Shown here: positions 35,543-44,888 of the stretch, piece after piece
Layout: each line of letters starts with the position of its first letter
Numbering within the stretch: position 1 is the stretch's first letter
Origin: Slackia heliotrinireducens DSM 20476
GTDB lineage: Bacteria; Actinomycetota; Coriobacteriia; Coriobacteriales; Eggerthellaceae
Assembly (NCBI RefSeq): GCF_000023885.1
Contig: NC_013165.1
Coordinates: 434,001 to 498,000 of the forward strand
Reading direction: 5' to 3'
Length of the DNA stretch: 64,000 nucleotides
Position numbers and translations under genes: made by a program
Notes under the pieces: generated by a model
Seen by the model: only the letters and a program-made list of their open reading frames with translations
Told to the model about the DNA's origin: nothing
The model's database searches: none

Positions 35543-36811
35543 TTAGTTGCGGAGGCACCAATCGGAGTAGGCGACGTCGCCTTCGTATTTGGCGCACAGC
35601 TCCTCGACGAATCCGTCTGCGTCCATTTCCCTCAGCGTGTCGGAAACGGTTTGCGCCATACCCTCCTGACCTGGGGCGAAAGCAATGGCATAGTGCTCGA
35701 CGTACAGCGTCTCGTCCTGCTGCATGAATGCATCCGGATGGTCGGCCATCGCCTGCAGGGCAGTGCCGCTGTCGCAAACGACCGCATCGACAGCGCCTTG
35801 CTCGAGCTGGTCGAACGCCTCGGTGTACGAGCCTACCGTGCCGATACCGCCGCCATTGAAGGTGGCTGCAATGGCGGTGTAGGAGTCGTCGTACTCGAGC
35901 AAGTCGAATGCGAAAGAGTAATCCTGGGTGACGACGTTCTTGCCGGCCAGGTCGCTCAGCGAGTAGATGCCGGAATCTGCCCTCACGACAACCACCTGAA
36001 GGTTGTACATATACGGGTCGGACCACGCGTACTGGGTCTGGTAGTTATCGTAGGTGAAGCCGTTCCACACGCACGTGATTTCGCCGGATTCAAGCATGGC
36101 GTCCTTGGAGTCCCAGTCGATGGGTTGAACCTTCAGCGTCCAGCCGTTGCGGTTGCAGACCTCGGCGGCCAGGTCCAGGTCGAAACCGGTGTACGTCTGT
36201 CCGTTGTCGGCCAGGTACCCGTCTTCGCCGGGGTCGGCCTGGTATCCGAAGGGCGGGTAATCGCCGTCGAAGCCGACGATGAAGGCGTTCTCATCCGAAG
36301 CGCTCGGCGCGGCGCTCGAACTGCCCATTCCGAAACCGCCCACCGTGCCTTCTGCATCTCCGGTGTCGGATTCAGTTTTCGCCTCATCTTTCGTTTCGAC
36401 GGACTCGGTTTTGGTCTTGCCGGCGTCGTCGACCTCGGACGCCTCGTCGCCCGAACCCAGGACGAACAGGGCCAACGCAACGACTGCAGCAACCAGAACC
36501 ACGGCCGCCGCGGCGATTGCTATGGCGATGCCGCGTTTGAATTGCGTCGGCTGAGCGCCTGATGGGGCGGTGGTTTCGGGATTCGCCTTTCCCGCTGGAG
36601 CTGCGGTTGCGCCGTCGTAGGGACGTCCGCACTGCATGCAGAATCTGTTCATGGGATTGCGGGGCGTGCCGCAGTTCGGACAGACGGCCGGAGTTTCGGG
36701 AGAAGGCGTTTGCCCAGCTGGAGCTGCGTTTGCGGGGGTTCCGCACTTGGTGCAAAACGGCTGGTCCTCGGCGAGGGGCGCGCCGCAGCTTCGACAGAAG
36801 TGGCTGGTCAT
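35543..36811 (-). CDS. Membrane-anchored solute-binding domain with N-terminal zinc ribbons
   Basis: 422 residues from ATG 36811, AGGAGG upstream. Order: zinc ribbon CRSCGAPLAEDQPFCTKCG (5-24), second ribbon CPNCGTPRNPMNRFCMQCG (about 44-62), one membrane helix (about 95-118), an acidic linker, then a full SBP_bac_3 domain (FIVGFDGDYPPFGY near 175, GFDLDLAAEVC near 207, YAWSDPYMY near 255). The cytoplasmic ribbons joined to an outside binding domain suggest a sensor or a scaffold rather than a transport component. It is divergent from the FtsK-like gene. Confidence 0.82.
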   Translation of the reverse strand: MTSHFCRSCGAPLAEDQPFCTKCGTPANAAPAGQTPSPETPAVCPNCGTPRNPMNRFCMQCGRPYDGATAAPAGKANPETTAPSGAQPTQFKRGIAIAIAAAAVVLVAAVVALALFVLGSGDEASEVDDAGKTKTESVETKDEAKTESDTGDAEGTVGGFGMGSSSAAPSASDENAFIVGFDGDYPPFGYQADPGEDGYLADNGQTYTGFDLDLAAEVCNRNGWTLKVQPIDWDSKDAMLESGEITCVWNGFTYDNYQTQYAWSDPYMYNLQVVVVRADSGIYSLSDLAGKNVVTQDYSFAFDLLEYDDSYTAIAATFNGGGIGTVGSYTEAFDQLEQGAVDAVVCDSGTALQAMADHPDAFMQQDETLYVEHYAIAFAPGQEGMAQTVSDTLREMDADGFVEELCAKYEGDVAYSDWCLRN

Positions 36812-37145
36812 GATGCCTCCTGGTGGTCGCAATATTTTCGTGCGTGAACATTCTACATCCGTGGTCGCCGTAATGGTGTGCCGCGAGCCATTCGCCAGGC
36901 GAGCGCTTTTCGGGCTCGGCTCCGATTGCCGGACGGAACCAGTTGCGAGGCAGAAACCAGTCGCGGCGGCGTGCGGGCACCTCGGGAAGCGGGTCGGGCC
37001 CGCGAAGGCACCGGCGCGCGGCGGGGCGCACCGTCTCGGAATACGCGGAACGTGCGCCGCACACCCCTCATGCGAGAGCAACCAACGCGTGACAAATACG
37101 ATACACTTGTTTCTAACCGCGCTTGAGCCGCAGGAAGGAAACGGA
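36812..37145. other. Divergent intergenic region before the FtsK-like gene
   Basis: 334 bases between divergent starts. No strong -35/-10 pair could be fixed. It is probably the main control region for the kinase/FtsK cluster. Confidence 0.4.
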
Positions 37146-40100
37146 ATGCCCTCGATCCACCAGAGAATAGACTCCATAAACGCGCAGCTTGCCGCCCAGA
37201 AGCAGCTCATCGGTCAGCTCGAGGCCGAGCGCAGCGCGCTTCCCGGTCAGCTTTCCAGTCTTATGGAAGGCGAGCGCGACCGCATGCTCCGCGAGCGTCG
37301 GAAATGGGAGGATCTGCGCGAGGACGTCAACGTGTGCTACCGCCGCGTGAAGGACGCCCTCCACGTGAACAACCTGGCAATACCCCGCAGCCACGGCTCG
37401 GGCGAGCGGCCAAACTTGGAGCGGCTGTACGAAATGACCCGCGACCCTGCGGCGGTGGCCCAGTCGCCGAGCCGCACCGATGAGGTGCTGCGCCTGTGCG
37501 GGCGCTACCTCGACTACATCGACGTCCACGTTCGGCAGATCGAGAACAGCGGCTCGTCCCGATGCGACCAGCACAACCGTGAGCTGGACGTGCGCCGCCA
37601 GCAGATCGACCGTCGGATTCGAGAGGCGCACGCGTCGGAAGACGCCATCCTCGGCGGCCCCGAGGGCACCGAGCTCGCTGCAGCTTTGCGGCGTGCGCAG
37701 GCGGAAAGCGCCGTGAGCGTCGCCCGCCTGAACAGGTGGCCCGAGGCCGGGGCCTGCGCGTCCGCCCTGTTCGGATACGAAGGCCCCAAAATCAATGCAG
37801 ACAGGGAGAAGGCCGACCTGCTCAAGCGTACGTTCGGGAATATGGTCAGCGGAAACAAGCTGTGCCTGGCCCGCAACATACAACTGGAAAGGGGCTTCGG
37901 CGCCCGGGTGGAATACAACGTGAACGACGAAGACAGGGTGGTGGCCGGCATCGAGGCCATGCTGCTGAGCGCGCTGCTGGCGCGTCCCGCCCGCGGGCTG
38001 CGGGTGATCACGGCCGACGGCATCCATTACGGCCCGACGTTTTTGGGACGTTTGGAACCTTTGGCTCGCGTGAGGAAGAGCGGCTTTCTGCGGGTGCCGG
38101 CAAGTGACGACGAGATGCGCGCCATGCTAAAAAGCCAGCACGCCCACTATTCGGGCTTGCAGACCAAACTCGCAGGTCAAACCCTGGAACAATACAACGC
38201 CGCCCACCCGGACGAGGCGCTGCCGCCCACGGTGCTTCTGGTGGCGCAGGACCCGAACGCATTCGGGTTCTCGATGGCTGGCTCCGAGCTGGCGTTTCTG
38301 GCGGGTAACGCGCGCTCGCTGGGCATCACGGTGGTGGAGCTGGTGCGGTTGGATCCCCGCAGCCAGAACCAGCGCGCATTCCAGTCGACGCTCACGACGG
38401 GCGCCGACATCGTGGTGCGCCAGACCGACGACGGGCGGTTCTACGTCCTGCACAACGACAAGAAACGCCGCTTCATGTGGGGCCGCGTGCCTGATCTGCC
38501 TGCGGATTTCGTGAGCCGTGCCTGCCAGCTGGCGGCGCCGCAGACCTTCGGCTCGGTGTATTTCGACCGGCCGGAGCTGTCGTTCACGCTGCCCACGCGA
38601 TCGGTGGGCAAGCGCCGTCCCATCACGGTGCCCATCGGCATCGACGATGACGACAAGCTGTTCAACTGCACGTTCGAGGGCGACAACTTCGCCGCGTACA
38701 TCATGGGCGCCGCGGGCTCGGGCAAATCCTCGCTGCTGCACACCATCATCGGCAGCCTGATCATGAACTACCACCCCGACGAGGTGGAGCTGTGGCTGGT
38801 GGACTTCAACAAGACGGAGTTTTCGGAATACGCCAAGCTCAAGCCGCCCCACGTGCGCAACGTGCTGTTGGAAGAATCCGAACAGCTGATGTTCGACCTG
38901 ATAGACGAGCTGATGGCCCGCATGGAGCGCCGCGAGAGCCTCTTCGAGGCGAACGGATGGAAGAACCTGTCCGACGTGCCGCCCAGCGTGTTCATGCCGG
39001 CGATCTTCGTGATCATCGACGAGTTCGCCCAGGTCTCGATGCAGCTTTTGGAAACCCGCAACAGCACCGCGCTTCCCGACTACACCCTGAAGCTGGAATC
39101 GCTTCTGCGGCTGGGGCGCAAGTTCGGCATCAAGTTCATCTTCTCGAGCCAGAGCTTCCTGAGCGGCGTGCGCGCCCTGACCGAAACGGCCCGCAACCAG
39201 ATTCAGCTGCGCCTGGCCATGAAGAACGTCCGCGACGAGGTGGAAGGCACGCTGGGCGTAGACGGGTCCAACCGCACCGACGCGCTGATGGACGAGATCA
39301 ACAGCCTGGGGCGGTTCCAGAGCATCTTCCGCCAGCAGGAGAAGGTGGACGGCCGCGACACCTGGCGCTACTACCACGTGCGCAACCTGTATTTGGAATA
39401 CGACGCGCTGCGCAAGGCGGTCTTGGACGTGAACGCGGCCCTTCATGCGGAAAACGCCTCGAGCACCGACTTCGCACAGGCTCTGACCAGCGATAACGCC
39501 TACGCCGACAAGCATCCCGTGTTTCTGACCAGCGATGCGCCCGTGCCTTACGGCGTGATGAAGGAACGGTACCGGAAATTCGCCGGCAACGTGCGCGCTC
39601 ATGCGGGCTACGAGACGGTGGACCTGAGCCGCACGGCGTTGCTGAACCTGGGCGTACCCGCCAGCTTCGTGCAGGTGAAGCCCGCGATTATGGATCTGTC
39701 GGGCCCCGAAGAGAACGTGCTGGTGGCGGGCGGAACCGACGACGAGCGGGCCTGCATGGCCATGTCGGCGCTGCGCAGCTGGTTCGAGGTGGACCCCAAC
39801 CATGAGGGCATCGAGGTGTGGGGCAGCGGGAACGCTCGCGCCTACGCCGACCACATGGACTATTGGGGCAAGCTGACCCACGCATCGAGCCCCGGCGAGA
39901 TAAAAGCCCGGGTGGAGAGCCTGAAGGACAAGGTGCTCGCAGACAAGAGGCCGCGTTTGGTGATCGTCTTCGGGCTGGATGCCATATTCGACGAGATGGG
40001 CGAAATGGAGGAGCTGGCCGAGCTCAGCTCTTTGGGCGGTTCCGCACCCAAAGCGAACGAGCCGGCCAAGTCGGACGGCGGCGGAACGGACCTGTGGAGC

Positions 40101-40571
40101 CTGATGCAGTCGCTGGACGAACAGATCGGGGACGGGCCTTTGGACGACGCGACCCGTGCATCGATTCAGAGCCAGATCGACGGCTACAACGCCGGCGTTC
40201 CTGCCAGGTCGGGCGCGCCCATCGCATCGGGCGACGTCAAGCGCGTGAAGTCCATCATCGGGAAGCTGCTCGAGGTGGGTCCCAAACGGGGGACGCACTT
40301 CGTCGTTTTGCAGCCCGATGCCTATTCGGTCAAAAAATGCGGCCTTGACCAGCAGCTCTTCATGCACAAGGTGGCATTCCCCATGAGCCGCGGTGACTCG
40401 TACGACCTGTTCGGCGGACCTGTGGCCAGCAACCTGGCGGCGGGCACCGCGGTCTATACCTGCGAGCGCAGGCAGGTGCGCATCGTCATGAGGCCGCACA
40501 TCTACAAGGGCATGGTCGTCAACGGATGGCGTTTCGACGGCACGACCACAAGCCGCACGGGAGGTGCATAG
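37146..40571 (+). CDS. FtsK/SpoIIIE-type ATPase (type VII secretion EccC/EssC-like), soluble
   Basis: 1141 residues from ATG 37146 with CAGGAAGG upstream. An N-terminal coiled coil (about 1-60) is followed by a long helical region. The main ATPase domain has Walker A MGAAGSGKSSLL near residue 520 and Walker B FVIIDEFAQ near 620. FIFSSQSFLSGVRAL near 670 is typical of FtsK sensors. A second ATPase-like domain (about 850-1110) lacks a proper P-loop (VAGGTDDERA) and is probably inactive. There is no membrane helix, unlike EccC and EssC. Adjacent WXG100-like genes suggest it selects or moves those proteins. Confidence 0.85.
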   Translation: MPSIHQRIDSINAQLAAQKQLIGQLEAERSALPGQLSSLMEGERDRMLRERRKWEDLREDVNVCYRRVKDALHVNNLAIPRSHGSGERPNLERLYEMTRDPAAVAQSPSRTDEVLRLCGRYLDYIDVHVRQIENSGSSRCDQHNRELDVRRQQIDRRIREAHASEDAILGGPEGTELAAALRRAQAESAVSVARLNRWPEAGACASALFGYEGPKINADREKADLLKRTFGNMVSGNKLCLARNIQLERGFGARVEYNVNDEDRVVAGIEAMLLSALLARPARGLRVITADGIHYGPTFLGRLEPLARVRKSGFLRVPASDDEMRAMLKSQHAHYSGLQTKLAGQTLEQYNAAHPDEALPPTVLLVAQDPNAFGFSMAGSELAFLAGNARSLGITVVELVRLDPRSQNQRAFQSTLTTGADIVVRQTDDGRFYVLHNDKKRRFMWGRVPDLPADFVSRACQLAAPQTFGSVYFDRPELSFTLPTRSVGKRRPITVPIGIDDDDKLFNCTFEGDNFAAYIMGAAGSGKSSLLHTIIGSLIMNYHPDEVELWLVDFNKTEFSEYAKLKPPHVRNVLLEESEQLMFDLIDELMARMERRESLFEANGWKNLSDVPPSVFMPAIFVIIDEFAQVSMQLLETRNSTALPDYTLKLESLLRLGRKFGIKFIFSSQSFLSGVRALTETARNQIQLRLAMKNVRDEVEGTLGVDGSNRTDALMDEINSLGRFQSIFRQQEKVDGRDTWRYYHVRNLYLEYDALRKAVLDVNAALHAENASSTDFAQALTSDNAYADKHPVFLTSDAPVPYGVMKERYRKFAGNVRAHAGYETVDLSRTALLNLGVPASFVQVKPAIMDLSGPEENVLVAGGTDDERACMAMSALRSWFEVDPNHEGIEVWGSGNARAYADHMDYWGKLTHASSPGEIKARVESLKDKVLADKRPRLVIVFGLDAIFDEMGEMEELAELSSLGGSAPKANEPAKSDGGGTDLWSLMQSLDEQIGDGPLDDATRASIQSQIDGYNAGVPARSGAPIASGDVKRVKSIIGKLLEVGPKRGTHFVVLQPDAYSVKKCGLDQQLFMHKVAFPMSRGDSYDLFGGPVASNLAAGTAVYTCERRQVRIVMRPHIYKGMVVNGWRFDGTTTSRTGGA

Positions 40572-40572
40572 C

Positions 40573-41538
40573 ATGTCAGAAGGAAGCTCCGGCGCGGGTT
40601 CCAAGCGCGTCGCCATATCGCGCGAAGGCGCCGACGAGCTGCGCTACCTGGCGTTTCGGCTGGATTCGTCCTACACCGAGGCGAAGGCGGCCAACGCCGC
40701 GCTGCTGACGGCCGTCATGCCCTTGCTGCAGGTGGACATCGAGTTCATGAAGGAGATCCGCAACTGCGTGGCGGACAGCGTCGAGCAGCTGAACGCTTCG
40801 GCCGAAAGCATAACCGACCTGACGAAGGCCCTGTGCGGCCTGGCGGACAAGATCGAGGACTTCCTGCAGCGCATGGCGTCGCCGGCGGGAAGCTCTGCGT
40901 CGGGCTCCGAGGCTGCGAACGCGGCGGACGTCCATATGGAAGACGACCCCGTGGCGCACCTTCCGGAGTTGTTTTTCGATGTGGCTGTAAAGTCGGACGG
41001 CGATGACGACGAGCCGCCCGAGGTGCCGGCGTACACCGGTGCACCGGTTTTCGACCACCACGGCAACGACGAGGAGATGTACGACCTTGCCAACATCGGC
41101 AAGGATTACTGGCTGGAGGCGGTTCCCAAGTCGGGAAGGGAAGACACCGTGAGCGCCCGCTCCGTGGTTGGAGCGCGGTTCTTCGACGATGAGGGCATGA
41201 CCGAGGACGCGTTCTGGATGAAGCCGGGCGGTGCAGGGTCTTCCGCCGCCGAAGCATACGCGCGCTACGGCGAGCTGGCCTCCCATGTGCCCGAAGTGGC
41301 GAAGCGGATGTCCAAGGGCGAAACCCTGGAGAGCCTTGCGAGCGACCCCGTTTTGGGTCAAACTGCGCAATCCTTTTTCGCGAAGGAGCGTAGGATCAGG
41401 GTGGTGGAGAAAAACGGCCGCTACTTCCTGTCGCCCGCCGAGGCCAACGCCGGGGATGCGGCCCAACGGCTTTGCATTGCCCAGGACATGGGGCTGAACA
41501 TCCCCGTTTTGGTCACGCACTACATGCATCGCAAGTAA
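40573..41538 (+). CDS. WXG100-like N-terminus with a C-terminal effector-like domain
   Basis: 321 residues. ATG 40573 is 2 bases after the FtsK stop, with GGGAGGT inside the FtsK gene end. Residues 14-100 (ISREGADELRYLAFRLDSS onwards) are a helical hairpin homologous to the short proteins at 41637 and 42350. A disordered acidic linker follows, then a C-terminal domain of about 120 residues ending NGRYFLSPAEANAG and AQDMGLNIPVLVTH. That ending resembles ParB-like nuclease/toxin folds, but the GxHR motif is not present. The layout resembles LXG/WXG effectors of type VII systems. Toxicity is inference. Confidence 0.6.
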   Translation: MSEGSSGAGSKRVAISREGADELRYLAFRLDSSYTEAKAANAALLTAVMPLLQVDIEFMKEIRNCVADSVEQLNASAESITDLTKALCGLADKIEDFLQRMASPAGSSASGSEAANAADVHMEDDPVAHLPELFFDVAVKSDGDDDEPPEVPAYTGAPVFDHHGNDEEMYDLANIGKDYWLEAVPKSGREDTVSARSVVGARFFDDEGMTEDAFWMKPGGAGSSAAEAYARYGELASHVPEVAKRMSKGETLESLASDPVLGQTAQSFFAKERRIRVVEKNGRYFLSPAEANAGDAAQRLCIAQDMGLNIPVLVTHYMHRK

Positions 41539-41636
41539 TGCACGGCGGGAGAGGGTGTATGATGGACGACGGTTTTACGTTGGTTTCCGGCAGGTCGGTT
41601 TTCAAAACCGGCGGGTCTGATGTGTAGGGAAGTGCC

Positions 41637-42038
41637 ATGCGGGTAGGGGTAACTCAAGAAGGCGTCGATGCGCTGCGCAAGCTGGCGAAACAGCTTCGCG
41701 CGTCGTTCAACGATGCCGCCGCAGCCAACCGCAAGCTCGTGGACGACGTGACGGCGGTGCAGCACATCGATGTCGAGTTCGTCCGTGAAATCGGCGATTG
41801 CGCCGTATCCTGCCAAGCCCAGTTGAAACAATCCCTGGAAAGCGTGACGGTTCTGTGCGACCGTCTGGACCTGCTGGCGAACAAGATCGAGGCGACGCTT
41901 CTGTCTTTGGGCGAAGGCGGCTCATCCGAGGGGCCGTCCGGCTCGTCGGACCCCGGCAGTACCGCAGGTGTCGGCTCCAAGAGCAGGCCTTTTAATTCTG
42001 GAGATTCTGACGGTCAGTCCAAAGGACGAAGCCGCTGA
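41637..42038 (+). CDS. Small helical WXG100-like protein (paralogue 2)
   Basis: 133 residues from ATG 41637 with TAGGGA upstream. The first 90 residues (VTQEGVDALRKLAKQLRAS onwards) form two long helices and match the N-terminus of the 40573 product, sharing the 'i..eG.d.LR.la' opening. The tail is Ser/Gly/Pro-rich and disordered. No WxG motif is visible, so membership in the WXG100 superfamily rests on size, helix pattern and context. Confidence 0.6.
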   Translation: MRVGVTQEGVDALRKLAKQLRASFNDAAAANRKLVDDVTAVQHIDVEFVREIGDCAVSCQAQLKQSLESVTVLCDRLDLLANKIEATLLSLGEGGSSEGPSGSSDPGSTAGVGSKSRPFNSGDSDGQSKGRSR

Positions 42039-42067
42039 TCCTGCGGCATAACGAGAAAGGAATCGCA

Positions 42068-42337
42068 ATGGGCAATCCATCATGGGATCTGGAGAGCTTG
42101 GAGGACGTTTCCAAGGCGTTGGCCCAATACATCGCCGACGTGGAGAAAGCCGCGGCGGACATGGGCAAGGCCGCGCAGGAATGCATGGACAACCTGGGAG
42201 GCGACAAGTTCAGCATGCAGGCCCTCGAAGAGGTGAACATCTGCCAAAGCCGCCTGGTCATATCGGTGGATACCGCGAAGTCGCTGAAGCAGAAGGTCGA
42301 TCAGAAGATCGGCGAAATCTCGGACACGACGCTTTAG
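42068..42337 (+). CDS. Small helical protein (WXG100-like size)
   Basis: 89 residues, ATG 42068 after GAAAGGAA. Two amphipathic helices (LESLEDVSKALAQYIADVEK and VNICQSRLVISVDTAKSLKQ) with a short turn containing NLGGDKF. It lacks the 'eG.d.LR' opening of its neighbours. The size, two-helix form and position next to an FtsK-type ATPase are typical of secreted WXG100 partners. Heterodimer formation with the 42350 product is plausible. Confidence 0.55.
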   Translation: MGNPSWDLESLEDVSKALAQYIADVEKAAADMGKAAQECMDNLGGDKFSMQALEEVNICQSRLVISVDTAKSLKQKVDQKIGEISDTTL

Positions 42338-42349
42338 GGGTGGGAAACG

Positions 42350-42619
42350 ATGACCGTCGCTATAACTCAAGAGGGTGCCGACGAGCTGCGCGCCCTGGGC
42401 AAGGATCTGGAGAAGTCCAGCGAGGACGCCAACGCGGCCGCCACGAAGCTGGGCACCATCATCAGCGGGCTCGAGGATTTTCCCTTCAGGGACTACATCG
42501 AAGGCGAAGTGCAGTCGGTGCAGAAGGAGCTGAAGAACGCCGAGGGCTCGATCATGGAGCTGCAGGCGCGTCTGGATGCGCTGGCAGGAAAAATCGAAGG
42601 CATAATCGCGAAGTTGTAA
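42350..42619 (+). CDS. Small helical WXG100-like protein (paralogue 3)
   Basis: 89 residues, 12 bases after the previous gene. It begins MTVAITQEGADELRALGKDL, matching the openings at 40573 and 41637, and continues with a long second helix (EGSIMELQARLDALAGKI). It is the short form without any C-terminal extension, so it may be the carrier or chaperone form, while 40573 carries the effector tail. Confidence 0.6.
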   Translation: MTVAITQEGADELRALGKDLEKSSEDANAAATKLGTIISGLEDFPFRDYIEGEVQSVQKELKNAEGSIMELQARLDALAGKIEGIIAKL

Positions 42620-42631
42620 GGGTTTCGGCAT

Positions 42632-43462
42632 ATGGGTAACGAACGTGGCGTGCGCGCAGGCATTCGGCAGAAGTGGGAAGACAAGGCCACGGCCGAGTGC
42701 GCCGAGATAAGCCGCAAGCTGAGCGACGATTCTTTCAGGGCCCGAAAGGGCCGTGCTCAAAAGGAAGAAGGGCCGGGCTGCTTCGCATCGGTGGTGGGCG
42801 CGGTCGTGGGTTTCTTCGCCCCTTCGATGATAGGGCTTCACCCTGGAATCTGCCTTGTGGGCCTGATCGTAGGCGCAATCGCCGGTGGCTTTTTGTACGA
42901 TTCCGGCGTCGACAGCACCAACGACGGCATCGAGAAGAACGTGAAGCGGCTCGAGTCGGAAGCGGAGCAGAAGCGCATTGCGGCACGCGACCGATGCAGC
43001 AGGGAGGCCGATCGCGAGATTGCTGCCTACGACGCACGCGTTGCGAAGTGCATCGAGAAGGCGAAGGCGAACAGCAGCTACTTGGGCCGCATGGCGGATT
43101 TCCTGGTGCAGGAGTTCGACAAGCAGCTTCAGGCCAGACAGTGGATCGCCGGCAACGCCGACCGCGATGTGGTGGTGGACTTCGGGTTCGAGGTGACCCG
43201 AACCGAGCTGCGCATATTCGACGGCGAGAACTGGCACAGCAACGTGTACACCTTCCATAGGGAGCGCTACACCGCCCTGAACTCTTCCGAAGAGTGCGAG
43301 GCCATGGCGCAGGTGCTTTCGAAGGTGTTCGCCGCGAAGCTCAAACCGAAATACAAGTCGCAGCACGCGACGTTGAAGATAATCGACCAGCTTGACGGCA
43401 TGGTCAAGCGCCGGTTCACGATGCCCAACAAGAACTTCGTGAGCGGGACCAACATCTTCTAG
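42632..43462 (+). CDS. Membrane protein with two helices and a cytoplasmic domain
   Basis: 276 residues, 12 bases after the preceding gene. Residues ~48-88 (CFASVVGAVVGFFAPSMI and ICLVGLIVGAIAGGFLY) form a hydrophobic hairpin. The rest is charged: a helical arm (VKRLESEAEQKRIAARDR) and a C-terminal beta-rich domain (VVVDFGFEVTRTELRIFDG). The family was not recognised. It is the only evident integral-membrane protein in the FtsK/kinase set besides the sensor at 35543, so it may be a membrane anchor of the machine. Confidence 0.65.
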   Translation: MGNERGVRAGIRQKWEDKATAECAEISRKLSDDSFRARKGRAQKEEGPGCFASVVGAVVGFFAPSMIGLHPGICLVGLIVGAIAGGFLYDSGVDSTNDGIEKNVKRLESEAEQKRIAARDRCSREADREIAAYDARVAKCIEKAKANSSYLGRMADFLVQEFDKQLQARQWIAGNADRDVVVDFGFEVTRTELRIFDGENWHSNVYTFHRERYTALNSSEECEAMAQVLSKVFAAKLKPKYKSQHATLKIIDQLDGMVKRRFTMPNKNFVSGTNIF

Positions 43463-43539
43463 CACGAATCCGCAAGCGCGTCCGCCGGACGGATCCGATG
43501 GGACCGGCAGGGCCGCATGAGCATGAGGAAGGGAGCCGT

Positions 43540-44835
43540 ATGCCGCAATTCAAACCCGGCGATGTCGTCCAAACCGTCACGGGGATGCCTGTGACGGTGA
43601 AGAAATACCTTGCCGCCGGAGGCCAGGGCGAAGTGTACATCGCAGATTTCAACGGTGAGGACAAGGCGCTTAAATGGTACAAGCGCAACGTGCTGCCCAA
43701 TCCGGACAAGTTCTATACGAACCTGAAGAACAACGCCGCCAAAGGCGCGCCCGACCCTTCGTTTCTGTGGCCCATCACCGTCACCGAGCGCGAGTACGGA
43801 TCCTTCGGCTACGTCATGGACCTGCGCGACCCCGAATACCATGAGCTGACGGAATTCCTGGTAGCCGACGTGAAGTTCGTCTCGTTCAAGGCCGCCGTGG
43901 AGGCCTGCATCCGCATAGCCAGCGCCTTCCGCATCCTGCACAACAACGGGATGTGCTACCAGGACATGAACGACGGAAACTTCTTCATCAATCCCAAAAC
44001 GGGCAAGGTTCTGATCTGCGACAACGACAATGCGGCGCCGAACCTGTCCGATACCTTCATCCTGGGCACGCCCGGCTACATGGCTCCCGAAGTGGTGCTG
44101 GGCCAGGCTCAGCCGTCCACCAGCACCGACCGTTTCTCGCTGGCCGTCGTGCTGTACATGATCCTGTGCAACGAGCATCCGTTGGAGGGCCGCCGCTGGA
44201 CCAAGGCGTGCCTGACCCCCGCCGATGAGCGCAAGCTGTACGGCTCCATGCCCCTGTTCGTGTACGACCCCGACAACGACGACAACCGCCCCGTGCCAGG
44301 CGTGCATAACAACGAGATCATGCGCTGGAAGTTCATGCCCTCCTACGTGCAGGACGCGTTCATCAAGGCGCTTTCTCAGGACGCGTTGAAGAATCCGGGC
44401 AAGCGCATGCGCGAGCTGGACTGGCTGAAGGTGCTGGTCCGGTTCCAGGGCGACATCGTGTCCTGCCCGTCCTGCGGCGGCGAGGTGTTCGTGACCGACG
44501 CGTCCGATACGCCCTGCGACACCTGCCAGCAGATGCTGCAGGTCACCCACACCCTCAAGCTGTTGGACTACAGCGTCACGGCCGCCAGGAAAACGCGGGT
44601 CTACCGCTGCCAGATCGACCCGTCGTGCAATGCGGATTCCGCACTTGACCAGGTGGTTCGCGTTGTTTCCCGCAAGGACAAGCCCGGCGTTCTGGGTTTG
44701 ATGAACGCAACCGACAACGTGATCCTTGGCATCACGCCCAGCGGCAAGGTGAACCAAGTGAAACCCGGCGACGTGGTTCCCCTGAAGGCCGGCATCAGGC
44801 TGCAGGTCTACGATGCCGAAATAGGAATACAGTAA
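43540..44835 (+). CDS. Protein kinase-like protein with zinc ribbon and C-terminal FHA-like tail
   Basis: 431 residues from ATG 43540 with GAGGAAGGGAG upstream. Kinase motifs: glycine loop AAGGQGEVY near residue 24, Lys in KALKWY, catalytic loop YQDMNDGN near 140 (Asp and Asn kept, HRD replaced by YQD) and DND where DFG is usual. TPGYMAPE is intact. A CxxC zinc ribbon (CPSCGGEV..CDTC) follows near residue 308, then ~90 residues ending LKAGIRLQVYDAEIGIQ that resemble a degenerate FHA fold. With the vWA and PP2C genes just downstream it matches the TerY-P triad gene order. Confidence 0.82.
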   Translation: MPQFKPGDVVQTVTGMPVTVKKYLAAGGQGEVYIADFNGEDKALKWYKRNVLPNPDKFYTNLKNNAAKGAPDPSFLWPITVTEREYGSFGYVMDLRDPEYHELTEFLVADVKFVSFKAAVEACIRIASAFRILHNNGMCYQDMNDGNFFINPKTGKVLICDNDNAAPNLSDTFILGTPGYMAPEVVLGQAQPSTSTDRFSLAVVLYMILCNEHPLEGRRWTKACLTPADERKLYGSMPLFVYDPDNDDNRPVPGVHNNEIMRWKFMPSYVQDAFIKALSQDALKNPGKRMRELDWLKVLVRFQGDIVSCPSCGGEVFVTDASDTPCDTCQQMLQVTHTLKLLDYSVTAARKTRVYRCQIDPSCNADSALDQVVRVVSRKDKPGVLGLMNATDNVILGITPSGKVNQVKPGDVVPLKAGIRLQVYDAEIGIQ

Positions 44836-44888
44836 CGTTGCAGAACCTCTGCTGAATGTATGCACCGACCTAAAGAAGGAGATCAGAT

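Noticed and set aside
38127-40616. 829-codon open frame on the minus strand opposite the FtsK-like gene
   Set aside because: It has no recognisable domain, is His/Val/Gln-rich as expected of an antisense frame in high-GC DNA, and the plus strand has clear ATPase motifs.
37146-43462. Canonical type VII secretion locus
   Set aside because: No EccB/D/E, EssA/B or mycosin homologue, no WxG motif in the small proteins and no membrane helices in the ATPase.
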